From Owenia fusiformis (taxonomy: Eukaryota > Annelida > Polychaeta > Sabellida > Oweniidae), in NCBI GenBank assembly GCA_903813345.2, contig CAIIXF020000053.1, positions 1 to 40,000 of the forward strand: a DNA stretch of 40,000 nucleotides, written 5' to 3'. The position numbers and the translations under genes were made by a program. Positions 1 through 11,052 of this stretch are shown piece by piece. The notes below the pieces were generated by a model that searched no databases, was not told the DNA's origin, and was given only the letters and a program-made list of their open reading frames with translations. How positions within the stretch are numbered: position 1 is the first letter of the stretch; each line of letters opens with the position of its first letter.

Positions 1-310
1 TGTCAAAACGTTTCTTCGATTTAAAATAACCTCAAAACGTAACGTCAATAATGACGTTCATGGACCGTATTGATCTGACGTTATTTAAATATTCAGCAAA
101 ACATCGATGGATGGTTGAATTTCAACATTGTGGAAATGGCTTCAAAATATTTGTGAGTTAAGGAAACGTTACAAAGACGTCAATATGTTCTCACTAAATC
201 GGTTCATTACCAACGTTATTTTAACGTTAAAAGTTAACGTTGTCAAAACGTTCTTACGATGTGAAATAACCTCAAAATGTCACTTCGAAAATAACTACAC
301 GTATCGTCCA
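1..310. repeat. Diverged tandem repeat, ~240-bp period, AACGTT-rich
   Basis: The opening bases (TGTCAAAACGTT, then a block reading AAATAACCTCAAAA) recur from position 240, giving about 1.3 copies of a roughly 240-bp unit. The palindrome AACGTT and its neighbours are much more frequent than expected for AT-rich DNA, with about eleven exact copies in the first 570 bases. The ORF-like stretch at 128-325 has no recognisable domain, starts without ATG and lies inside this repeat, so it is not called as a gene. Confidence 0.5.
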
Positions 311-311
311 G

Positions 312-524
312 ATCCAACGTTATAAATAAAAAAATTCCTAACCCTGCTAGGAACGTTAGGTACCCGGTCGACCGGGTACCTGGTTACCCGTTTTTTTACA
401 CAAACCCTTCTGCATCCAACGTTATTAATAAAAAAAATTCCTAACCCTGCTAGGAACGTTAGGTACCCGGTCGACCGGGTACCTGGTTACCTGGTTACCC
501 GTTTTTTTACACAAACCCTTCTGC
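312..524. repeat. Two tandem ~105-bp units, each with a 22-bp perfect palindrome
   Basis: Unit 1 spans about 312-413 and unit 2 about 414-524. Both read ATCCAACGTTAT..., then an A-run, TTCCTAACCCTGCTAGGAACG, the palindrome and a T-run ending CCCTTCTGC. The palindromes at 359-380 and 462-483 are perfect and contain KpnI- and SalI-like cores (GGTACC, GTCGAC). Unit 2 has an extra copy of the 8-base CTGGTTAC motif, showing small-scale expansion. Confidence 0.85.
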
Positions 525-1561
525 AGCCCCTTGGAGACTTCCGGAATTGAACAAAGTAGTGAACGTTGCGATCTTTCAACTTTAGTTCATTGTTTTTCAC
601 CACTTTATGTGTAGTGTTTTCATTTAGGAGGCGGTCTTATTTGAATGCATCATTTCAGGTCTTTATGAATCAATAGATCAATAAGCAGACTAAAAATACA
701 ATTTACCAGCTTCTCTCATTGTGTACTGGGCCTGTTAGGCACGAAATACAATTTAGAAGTTTCGTTCGTTGCGTAATTGGGCCTTCTATAATCAGTAGCA
801 AATGCTCGGAAAACATTTTCCAAAATATTTACTTCCGTTTCCCTTGAAGACATGGTTGGGTGACACGTCATTAGGCACATGATCAATACAGTAACTAGTC
901 ACATGATCAGACAAGTGTCAGTCACGTGAGCTTGCAAAATGGATGATCTAAATTTCAAAAAAATTCTGCTAAGATCAGCATCGACATGTTGTTGCCTTCA
1001 TTGTGCGGTTTGGCTGCGTTCCACAATGTAACCTAGCAGGATGGATGACATAGAACAAACTGCTAATTAGACACACAGTAACATTTCATAATTTCGTTAT
1101 TTTCACCATATGAACTTATACCGTGAATTTGTGTTTGAATTCTAGCATAGAGCCCGGCCACCTTTTTTTGGAGTAGGATCAGTAGCTCAATAAACATTCC
1201 TCCAGATGAGACACCAACAAGAAAATTTGGTCTCTCTTCTTCTGAACTATTCTTTGAGCCTATGAAATCCTACTGCAAAATGATCTGGCCAACATCTATG
1301 CCTCCTTGTAGTAGACTATTTAAGTAACACCCGCCATTTTGTTTTATATGAAAATGAATTTGTGATTCTTCATATTTTATTGCAAATTTCTACATCAGTC
1401 TCTATCGATTCGAACACAATTATGTATTGAAGCTACTCACCTTACAATAAGCTTCAATTGTGCACACGTGTGTTGCTTTATTACACTCAGGAAAGCGCTA
1501 TAAACTGCTATAATCCTAGGAGTATGAAGAAACAAGTTTCCAACTTAGCGTGTTGGAGACG
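525..1561. other. No gene or recognisable element seen
   Basis: About 1 kb of AT-rich sequence with stops in all frames. No long inverted repeats, microsatellite or coding homology were recognised. It is single-copy-looking within this window. Confidence 0.5.
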
Positions 1562-1619
1562 ACTAACGAGTAACAACTTTCTTCAAAGTTGTTACTCTTC
1601 AAAGTTGTTACTCGTTAGT
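1562..1619. repeat. 58-bp hairpin with 19-bp perfect arms and internal direct repeat
   Basis: The arms at 1562-1580 and 1601-1619 are exact reverse complements (ACTAACGAGTAACAACTTT on the left). The spacer (1581-1600) holds an extra partial copy of the right arm, so CTTCAAAGTTGTTACT is tandemly repeated at 1581-1596 and 1597-1612. It could arise by a replication slip on a small foldback. There are no flanking duplications that would show it to be a transposon. Confidence 0.85.
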
Positions 1620-1894
1620 AGATCAAACCACTAGTCAGGTAGCCAAATGCAAAAAATTACGGTTAGGGTTGAAAACGGGTAGAAAGTTTTTTTCTGCATT
1701 TTCCGATACTCTACTAGGTATTCATCAAAATAAAAAAATGTGGCACGTGGTATATGTTGAGCATTTTTTACAAAACTTAATTGAAATTATGCAAAATATG
1801 AAAAGTGGGTGTGGCACTTTTGCCATGAAGCACTATGCTAACTGAACAAACACTTTTTAAAGCCCACTTAAAACAGATGTATAATCTTACAGTG
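1620..1894. other. Non-coding stretch up to the left edge of the large array
   Basis: No gene or element was recognised here. Similarity to the array leader fades in between about 1870 and 1930, so the true left boundary of the array is uncertain by about 50-100 bases. Confidence 0.4.
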
Positions 1895-3501
1895 AAAAAT
1901 AGAGTGGAAATTTAGTCAATTTTTTTATCTAGATCAACGGTCATGAACTAAGTCAAATCTTACATTTTCTACATTCTATCAATTATCTTTGTCACCATTT
2001 ATCGAAATACTTTACTCTTTTTTTCACGATGTAGATTAGAAACAGTCCTTTCATAAGTGTGCCATCTGTTTTTTAATTACGCTTACCAATTTTGAAATAT
2101 GGCGTCCCCAAATTAGGTCACACCAAAACGTACTCCAAATTCAATGTATGAGTTATGAATTAGGGGTAGAATTTTGCCAGGAATTCGAATGTGCAAAACA
2201 AATTTCGATCCGACTTCCGCTTCGGAAAAATTTTTTGAAGTGTAAAATATGAGATACAGACTAAGCACAGCTAAACATAATGGAAGCCCATAAAAGAAAG
2301 GGATCTCAAAACCTTCTTTTCATAAAAATTTGGACACCAAAATGCCTAGGTCAAAATCTAGGTCAAATTTCAAAGTTTTTCCTTATTTTTGCGATTCTGA
2401 CACTACAGATTAATTATATTCTTCGAAATTTTGTATACATGTAGCCAAGAGTGTGCTAATAGTGTTAGCCTTTTGCCGTCAGAAAGTATTTTGCCCCACT
2501 TTTGAGATATGGTGTCCCAAAAGTAGGTCAAACTAAAAAATTCTCCAAATTTAACGTTTGAGTTATGAATTAAGTATAGAATTTTCTCAGGCATCCGAAT
2601 CTGCAAATCAAATTTCGATCCGACTTCTTGTTCGGAAGTTATGACATTTTGAAAGCTCAAAAATCGCTAAATTTGGTGTCCCATGTTATGTCAATGGGAA
2701 AATTTTTTTTGAAGTGTAAAATTCGAGATATTGACTAAGTACAGCTTAAAATAATGAAAGCCTATGAAAGAAGGGGACCTCGAAGGCTACCTAACTTCAA
2801 AATTTGGACACCAAAATCCCTAGGTCAAAATGTATGTCAAATTCATAGTTTTTCCTTATTTTTGCGATTCTGACACTATGTTTAAATGATTTGCTTTAAA
2901 ATTTTGTATACAGGTACGAAAGAGTGTGCTTATAGTGTTAGCCTTTTGCCGTCAGAAAGTATTTCGACCCACTTTTGAGATATGGTGTCCGAAAAGAAGG
3001 TCAAAATAAAAAGTTCTCCAAATTTAACATATGAGTTATGAATTAAGGGTAGAATTTTCTCAGGAATCCGAGTCTGCAAACCAAATTTTGATCCGACTTC
3101 CGATTCGAAAGTTATGGCGTTTTGAAATTTCAAGAAAAATCGATCTGATGGTATCCTGATAGAAAGTCAAGAGTAGAGAAGAAAATATTGAAAATTGCAT
3201 CCATCCTTCCTTTGTGAAACTATCGTATCCTTCTTATCTACCTTTCCTTCGTATCCTCTCCTTCCTATCCTTCCTATTCTATTCCTTCTTCATATTCTAT
3301 TCTATCATTCTTTCCTATTCTATCCTATCATTCCTTCCTATTCTAGCCTATCCTTCCTTCCTTTTTCATCCATCCATCCATCCATCTTTTTCTGGATGAC
3401 TCAGCTTATTTTGGATGACTCGGCTTATTCTGGATGACTCGGCTAAAAAAAGTCTAGATCTGGAGTCTGAAATTGAACTTCGTTCAATTTCCAAAGTCTA
3501 G
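1895..3501 (+). mobile_element. Array unit 1, most diverged leader
   Basis: Its leader carries only a degenerate form of the AGGTCA repeat (1931-1943). Core repeats run from about 2090 to 3140, followed by a TTCC/TATCC microsatellite (about 3199-3380) and three TGACTCNGC motifs (about 3397-3445). The terminal hairpin is at 3469-3491 (arms GAAATTGAAC and GTTCAATTTC, loop TTC) and CTAG at 3498-3501. The degenerate left edge is what is expected of an array border. Confidence 0.6.
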
Positions 3502-4136
3502 TTATTATTAGACTCCAGATGTCAATCTGGAGTCTATTGTTTTTGCCAGTATTCTTCTTCTTCTTCTTATTAGACTCCAGATTGAAAATCTGGAGTCTAT
3601 TGCTTTTGCCAGTTTTCCTATTATTATTATTCTCTCTTGTCACGTTTTCTCAGTAACTAGAAGACTTGGAGTAAATCTACTTACATGGTCAGTTAGGGTA
3701 TGTGACCTAGTTTCTGGGAAATTAGGTCAAATTTTTATCTAGGTCAAAGGTCAAAATCTAGGTCAAATTATCATTTTGTCAATTATCTTTGTCATTTTTC
3801 GATATTTTTTCAAAATTTTTTTTTCAACGTGTAGCCAAGAAAAAGACGATTCGACTATGAGTAATCAATTTTTTGATTACTTTTACCGATTTTGAGATAT
3901 TGCGTCTGGAAAGTAGGTCAAACGAAAAAGTTCTCCAAATTCAACGTATGAGTTATGAAATAAGTGTAAAATTTCCTCAGGAATCCAAATCTGCAAACCA
4001 AATTTCGATCTGACTTCCGGTTCGGAAGCTATAGCGTTTTGAAATTGCTAAATTTGGTGCCCATGTAAAGCCAATGGGAAAAAAGACTTTTTCGAAGTGT
4101 AAAATACAAGATATAGACTGAGCACAGCTTAACATA

Positions 4137-7100
4137 ATGAATGCCCATAAAAGAAGGGGACCTCAAAATCTACCTAGCTTCAAAATTTGGACACCAAAAT
4201 GCCTAGGTCAAAATCTAGGTCAAATTCATAGTTTTTCCTTATTTTTGCGATTCTGGCACTACACTTTTAGGATTTGCTTCAAAATTTTGTATACAGATAG
4301 CAAAGAGTGTGCTAATAGTGATAGCCTTTTGCCGTCAGAAAGTATTTTGACCCACTTTTGAGATATGGTGTCCGTAAAGTAGGTCAAAATAAAAATTTCT
4401 CATAATTTAACTTATGAGTTATGAATTAAGGGTAGAATTTTCTCAGGAATCCGAATCTACAAACCAAATTTCAATCCGACTTTTCGTTGGGAAGTTATGG
4501 CGTTTTGAAAGCTCAAAAATCGCTAATTTTGGTGCCCCATGTTATGTCAATGAGAAAAAAGATTTTTTTGAAGTGTAAAATACCAGATAAAGACTGAGTA
4601 CAGCTTAAGATTCTGAAAGTTTATAAAAGAAGGGGACCTCGAAGGCTATCTAGCTTTAAAATTTGGACACCAAAATCCCTAGGTCAAAATCTAGGTCAAA
4701 TACATAGTTTTTCCTTATTTTTGCGATTCTGGCACTACACTTTTAGGATTTGCTTCAAAATTTTGTATACAGGTAGCAAAGAGTGGGCTAATAGTGTTAG
4801 CCTTTTGCCGTCAGAGAGTATTTTGACCCACTTTTGAGATATGGTGTCCGAAAAGTAGGTAAAATTAAAAAATTCTCCAAATTTTACATATGAGTTATGA
4901 ATTAAGAGTAGAATTTTCTCAGGAATCCGAATCTGCAAACCAAATTTCGATCTGACTTCCGGTTCCAAAGTTATGGCGTGTCCGAAAAGTAGGTCAAAAT
5001 AAAAATTCGCCAAATTTAACGTATGAGTTATGAATAAGGGGTAGAATTTTGTCAGGAATCCGAATCTTTAAATCAAATTTCGATCCGACTTCCGGTTTGA
5101 AAGTTATGGCGTTTTGAAATTTCGAGAAAAATCGATCTGATGTTATCCTGATAGAAAGTCAAGGAAAAAAGATTTTTTTGAAGTGTAAAATACGAGATAT
5201 AGATTGAGTACAGCTTAAGATAATGAATTCCTATAAAAGAAGGGGACCTCAAAAGCTACCTAGTTTCAATATTTGGACACCAAAATGCCTAGGTCAAAAT
5301 CTAGGTCAAATTTATAGTTTTTCCTTATTTTTGCGATTCTGGCACTACACTTTTAGGATTTGCTTCAAAATTTTGTATACAGGTAGCAAAGAGTGTGCTA
5401 ATAGTGTTAGCCTTTTGCCGTCAGGAAGTATTTTGACCCACTTTTGAGATATGGTGTCCGTAAAGTAGGTCTAAATAAAAATTTCTCATAATTTAATTTA
5501 TGAGTTATGAATTAAGTATAGAATTTTCTCAGGAATCCGAATCTGCAAACCAAATTTCAATCCGACTTTTCGTTGGGAAGTTATGGCGTTTTGAAAGCTC
5601 AAAAATCGCTAATTTTGGTGCCCCATGTTATGTCAATGAGAAAAAAGATTTTTTTGAAGTGTAAAATACCAGATAAAGACTGAGTACAGCTTAAGATTCT
5701 GAAAGTTTATAAAAGAAGGGGACCTCGAAGGCTATCTAGCTTTAAAATTTGGACACCAAAATCCCTAGGTCAAAATCTAGGTCAAATACATAGTTTTTCC
5801 TTATTTTTGCGATTCTGGCACTACACTTTTGGGATTTGCTTCAAAATTTTGTATACAGGTAGCAAAGAGTGGGCTAATAGTGTTAGCCTTTTGCCGTCAG
5901 AGAGTATTTTGACCCACTTTTGAGATATGGTGTCCGAAAAGTAGGTAAAATTAAAAAATTCTCCAAATTTTACATATGAGTTATGAATTAAGAGTAGAAT
6001 TTTCTCAGGAATCCGAATCTGCAAACCAAATTTCGATCTGACTTCCGGTTCCAAAGTTATGGCGTGTCCGAAAAGTAGGTCAAAATAAAAATTCGCCAAA
6101 TTTAACGTATGAGTTATGAATAAGGGGTAGAATTTTGTCAGGAATCCGAATCTTTAAATCAAATTTCGATCCGACTTCCGGTTTGAAAGTTATGGCGTTT
6201 TGAAATTTCGAGAAAAATCGATCTGATGTTATCCTGATAGAAAGTCAAGGAAAAAAGATTTTTTTGAAGTGTAAAATACGAGATATAGATTGAGTACAGC
6301 TTAAGATAATGAATTCCTATAAAAGAAGGGGACCTCAAAAGCTACCTAGTTTCAATATTTGGACACCAAAATGCCTAGGTCAAAATCTAGGTCAAATTTA
6401 TAGTTTTTCCTTATTTTTGCGATTCTGGCACTACACTTTTAGGATTTGCTTCAAAATTTTGTATACAGGTAGCAAAGAGTGTGCTAATAGTGTTAGCCTT
6501 TTGCCGTCAGGAAGTATTTTGACCCACTTTTGAGATATGGTGTCCGTAAAGTAGGTCTAAATAAAAATTTCTCATAATTTAATTTATGAGTTATGAATTA
6601 AGTATAGAATTTTCTCAGGAATCCGAATCTGCAAACCAAATTTCAATCCGACTTTTCGTTGGGAAGTTATGGCGTTTTGAAAGCTCAAAAATCGCTAATT
6701 TTGGTGCCCCATGTTATGTCAATGAGAAAAAAGATTTTTTTGAAGTGTATAATACCAGATAAAGACTGAGTACAGCTTAAGATTCTGAAAGTCTATAAAA
6801 AAAGGGGACCTCGAAGGCTATCTAGCTTTAAAATTTGGACACCAAAATCCCTAGGTCAAAATCTAGGTCAAATACATAGTTTTTCCTTATTTTTGCGATT
6901 CTGGCACTACACTTTTAGGATTTGCTTCAAAATTTTGTATACAGGTAGCAAAGAGTGGGCTAATAGTGTTAGCCTTTTGCCGTCAGAGAGTATTTTGACC
7001 CACTTTTGAGATATGGTGTCCGAAAAGTAGGTAAAAATAAAAAATTCTCCAAATTTTACATATGAGTTATGAATTAAGAGTAGAATTTTCTCAGGAATCC
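4137..7100 (+). repeat. Near-identical 1086-bp tandem amplification, ~2.7 copies
   Basis: Landmarks recur exactly 1086 bases apart: 4137/5223/6309, 4735/5821/6907 and 4369/5455/6541. Copies 2 and 3 are almost base-identical, while the first ~400 bases of copy 1 are more diverged. The third copy is cut short by the MITE at 7100. 1086 is two ~543-bp core dimers. The low divergence against the other units implies recent amplification, or an assembly artefact. Confidence 0.9.
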
Positions 7101-7404
7101 AAGGAGGATTGGCTCCCAGAGTGCACCACCGATATTCTGTCCCATATATGGGTATGTCGTAATACAAAATTCGAATTCAAACAGCCGCCATTTTGTTCAC
7201 TTCAACATTTAAATCGTGAATTTTGGTCTTATTTCCAAACGAAAAATTCCAAAACTCACAAGGAATGATCGAGATATTGGTTCGAATCTTTTGAATTGTT
7301 TATTTTGAATTTATAGTCGGTTTTAATTTCAGAAAATAACGACATTTCGACGTTTTCATTGTTGGAAAATATCGAGTTTTGATCCTGGGAGCCAAACCTC
7401 CTTG
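7100..7404. mobile_element. 305-bp MITE with 20-bp TIRs and 9-bp target duplication
   Basis: The left end reads CAAGGAGGATTGGCTCCCAG. The right end, reverse-complemented, is the same apart from one base (GGTTTGG for GGATTGG). TCAGGAATC flanks both sides (7091-7099 and 7405-7413), and other copies of the surrounding repeat show a single copy of this site. A 9-bp duplication fits Mutator-like elements best, although an 8-bp hAT-type reading is not fully excluded. There is no coding capacity, so it must be moved by a transposase encoded elsewhere. Confidence 0.85.
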
Positions 7405-7674
7405 TCAGGAATCCGAATCTGCAAACCAATTTTCGATCAAACTTCTGGTTAGATAGTTATAGCGGTTTGAAGTCTCGAAAAGTCGATATGATGATATCCC
7501 CATGTCATGCATATGGAGTCGAAGATAACATTCTTAAGAGTTGTCTAAATGTCTATATTCTAGCTGACTCAGCTTATAGTGAATGACTCAGCTTACAAGT
7601 AATTGGATGACTCAGCTTAAAACAAGTCTTAAATCTGGAGTCTTAAATTGAACTTGTTCAATTTACATGTCTAG

Positions 7675-9252
7675 TTATTATTTTTCTTTAAGAGTTTTTT
7701 CAATAACTATAAGGTATCCAGTAAAGACCATTATACAGTTCATTTAGGTTCAGTATCTAGTTGGTGGGAAATTGGGTCAAATTTTTATCTAGGTCAAAGG
7801 TCAAGAACTAGGTCAAATCCAGTACTTTGTCACTTTTTTCGATTTTCTCGGTCGTCCTTCGATATTTTTGATCAGGGTTTTTTTCATTGTGTTCCTCATA
7901 AAAAAGTAGGAAATCTAGGGTCGATTTAGTTTTTTGATATCTCAAACCGATTTTGAGATATGGCGTCCAGAAAGTAGGTCACACCAAAAAGTGCTCCAAA
8001 TTCAATGTATGAGTTATGAATTAGGGGTAGAATTTTGTCAGGAATCGGAATCTACAAACCAAAGTTCGATCCGACTTCTGGTTCGGAAGTTATGGCGTTT
8101 TGAAAACTCAAAAATCGCTAAATTTTGTGCCCATGTTAAGTCAATGGGAAAAAATATTTTTTTGAAGTGAAAAATACGAAATATAGACTGAGTTCAGCTT
8201 AATTTAATGAAAGCCTTCAAAAGAAGGGGACCTCAAAAGCCATCTAGCTTCAGAATTTGGACACCAAAATTCCTAGGTCAAAATCTAGGTCAAATTCAAA
8301 GGTTTTCCTTATTTTTGCGATTCTGACACTACACTTCAATTATATTCTTTGAAATTGTGTATACATGTAGCCAAGAGAGTGCTAATAGTGTTAGCCTTTT
8401 GCCGTCAGAAAGTATTTTGACCTACTTTTGAGATATGGTGTCCAAAAAGTAGGTCAAAATAAAAAGTTCTCCAAATTTAACGTATGAGTTATGAATTAGG
8501 TGTAGAATTTTGTCAGGAATCTGAATCTGCAATTCAAATTCGAATCTGACTGCCGGTTCGGAAGTTATGGCGTGTCCGAAAAGTAGGTCAAAATAAAAAG
8601 TTTCCAAATTTAACGTATGAGTTATGAATTAGAGGTAGAATTTTGTCAGGAATCCGAATCTGCAAACCAAATTTCGATCCGACTTCCGGTTCCGAAGTTA
8701 TGGCGTGTCCAAAAAGTAGGTCAAAAGAAAAATTCGCCAAATTTAACATATTAGTTATGAATTAGGGGTAGAATTTTGTCAGGAATCCGAATCTTTTAAT
8801 CAAATTTAGATCCGACTTCCGGTTCGGAAGTTATGGCGTTTTGAAATTTCGGAAAATCGATCTGATGGTTTCCTGATAGAAAGTCAAGAGTAAAGAAGAA
8901 AATATTGAAAAATTCATCCATCCTTCCTATCTGATCCTATCCTATCCTTCCTATCTATCCTTCCTTCGTATCCTTTCTTTCCTATCCTTCCTTCGTATCC
9001 TTTCTTTCCTATCCTTCCTATCCTCTCCTATCATATCCTTTCTTCCTATTCTGTTCTATCCTATCCTTTTTTCTTATTCTATCCTATCGTTCCTTCCCAT
9101 TCTATCCTATCTTACCTTCCAATTTTATCCATCCATCTTATTCTGGATGACTCAGCTTATTCTGGATGACTCGGCTTATTTTAGATGACTGGGCTTAAAA
9201 AAGTCTAGATCTGGAGTCTGAAATTGAACTTCGTTCAATTTCCAAAGTCTAG
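7675..9252 (+). mobile_element. Array unit 3, empty-site sister of unit 7
   Basis: The AGGTCA direct repeat is at 7791-7803. Two extra 130-bp sub-monomers lie at about 8567-8830. The pyrimidine tract is about 8917-9135, the terminal hairpin 9220-9242 and CTAG 9249-9252. It matches unit 7 nearly base for base, at an offset of 6872 after a 37-bp deletion in unit 7. It has GTTATGAATTAGAGG at about 8621-8635, exactly where unit 7 carries a LINE. Confidence 0.6.
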
Positions 9253-11052
9253 TTATTATTATTTTTCTTTAAGAGTTTTTTCAATAACTATAAGGTATCC
9301 AGTAAAGACCATTAAACAGTTTATTTAGGTTCAGTATCTAGTTGGTGGGAAATTGGGTCAAATTTTTATCTAGGTCAAAGGTCAAGAACTAGGTCAAATC
9401 CAGTACTTTGTCACTTTTTTCGATTTTCTCGGTCGTCCTTCAATATTTTCGATCCAGGTTTTTTTCATTGTGTTCCTCATAAAAAAGTAGAAAGCCTAGG
9501 GTCGATTTAGTTTTTTGGTATCTCAAACCGATTTCGAGATAACAGTGTCCGAAAACGAGGTCCAAAAAAAAGTTCTTCGAATCCAATGTCCAGGATATTA
9601 GTCTTATAGGAAATTTTCTCAGGATTCTGAATCTGAAAACCAAATTTCGATCTGACTTCCAGTTCAGAAGTTATGGCGTTTTGAAAATTCAAAAATCGCT
9701 AAATTTGGTGCCCCATGTTAATTCAATGGGAAAAAATATTTTTTTGAAGTGTAAAATACGAGATATAGACTGAGCACAGCTAAACATAATGGAAGCCCAT
9801 AAAAGAAAGGGACCTCATAACCTTCTTTTCATAAAAATTTGGACACCAAAATGCCTAGGTCAAAATCTAGGTCAAATTCAAAGTTTTTCCTTATTTTTGC
9901 GATTCTGACACTACACTTTAATTATATTCTTTGAAATTGTGTATACATGTAGCCAAGACTGTGCTTATAGTGTAAGCCTTTTGCCGTCAGAAAGTATTTT
10001 GACCCACTTTTGAGATATAGAGTCTGAAAAGTAGGTCAAAATAAAAAATTCTCCAAATTTAACGTATGAGTTATGAATTAAGACTAAAATTTTCTCAGGA
10101 ATCCGAATCTGCAAACCAAATTTCAATCCAACTTCCGGTTCGTAAGTTATGACGTTTTGAAAGCTCAAAAATCACTAAATTTGGTGCCCCATGTTATGTC
10201 AATGGGAAAAAAGATTTTTTTGATGTGTAAAATTCGAGATATAGACTAAGTACAGCTTAAAATAATGAAAGCCTATGAAAGAAGGGGACCTCAAAGGCTA
10301 CCTAACTTCAAAATTTGGACACCAAAATCCCTAGGTCAAAATCTAGGTCAAATTCATAGTTTTTTCTTATTTTTGCGATTCTGACACTATGTTTTAATGA
10401 TTTGCTTCAAAATTTTGTATAAAGGTAGGAAAAAGTGTGCTAATAGTGTTAGCCTTTTGCCGTCAGAAAGTATTTCTACCCACTTTTGAGATATGGTGTC
10501 CGAAAAGTAGGTCAAAATAAAAAGTTCTCCAAATTTAACATATGAGTTATGAATTAAGGGTAGAATTTTCTCAGGAATCCGAGTCTGCAAACCAAATTTC
10601 GATCCGACTTCTGGTTCGAAAGTTATGGCGTTTTGAAATTTCGAGAAAAATCGATCTGATGGTATCCTGATAGAAAGTCAAGAGTAGAGAAGAAAATATT
10701 GAAAAATGCATCCATCCTTCCTTTGTGATCCTATCGTATCCTTCTTATCTACTTTTCCTTCGTATCCTCTCCTTCCTATCCTTCCTATTCTATTCCTTCT
10801 TCCTATTCTATTCCTTCTTCCTATTCTATTCTATCATTCTTTCCTATTCTATCCTATCGTTCCTTCCTATTCTAGCCTATCCTAGCCTATCCTTCCTTCC
10901 TTTTTCATCCATCCATCCATCCATCCATCCATCCATCTTTTTCTGGAAAACTCAGCTTATTTTGGATGACTCGGCTTATTCTGGATGACTCAGCTAAAAA
11001 AAGTCTAGATCTGGAGTCTGAAATTGAACTTCGTTCAATTTCCAAAGTCTAG
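9253..11052 (+). mobile_element. Array unit 4
   Basis: The AGGTCA direct repeat is at 9372-9384. Core repeats run from about 9530 to 10640. The pyrimidine microsatellite (about 10709-10937) ends in a run of seven to eight CATC repeats. TGACTCGGC motifs follow, then the terminal hairpin at 11020-11042 and CTAG at 11049-11052. Confidence 0.6.

Larger units (their letters stand above)
3502..7674 (+). mobile_element. Array unit 2, enlarged; microsatellite-less subfamily
   Basis: It begins with two 62-bp tandem copies of a dyad (TAGACTCCAGAT, short loop, ATCTGGAGTCTA) at 3509-3536 and 3571-3599. These are the reverse complement of ATCTGGAGTCT found near every unit's 3' end. The AGGTCA direct repeat is at 3741-3753. 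The 4.2-kb length comes from the 1086-bp amplification and a MITE. It lacks the pyrimidine tract and ends with the variant hairpin at 7644-7665 (arms TAAATTGAAC and GTTCAATTTA, loop TT), with CTAG at 7671-7674. Confidence 0.6.

Noticed and set aside
3195-3437. Open frames rich in F/L/S/P/Y resembling membrane proteins (also 10725-10988, 12273-12512 and 19872-20081)
   Set aside because: They are translations of TTCC/TATCC pyrimidine microsatellites; hydrophobicity is a by-product of T-rich codons.
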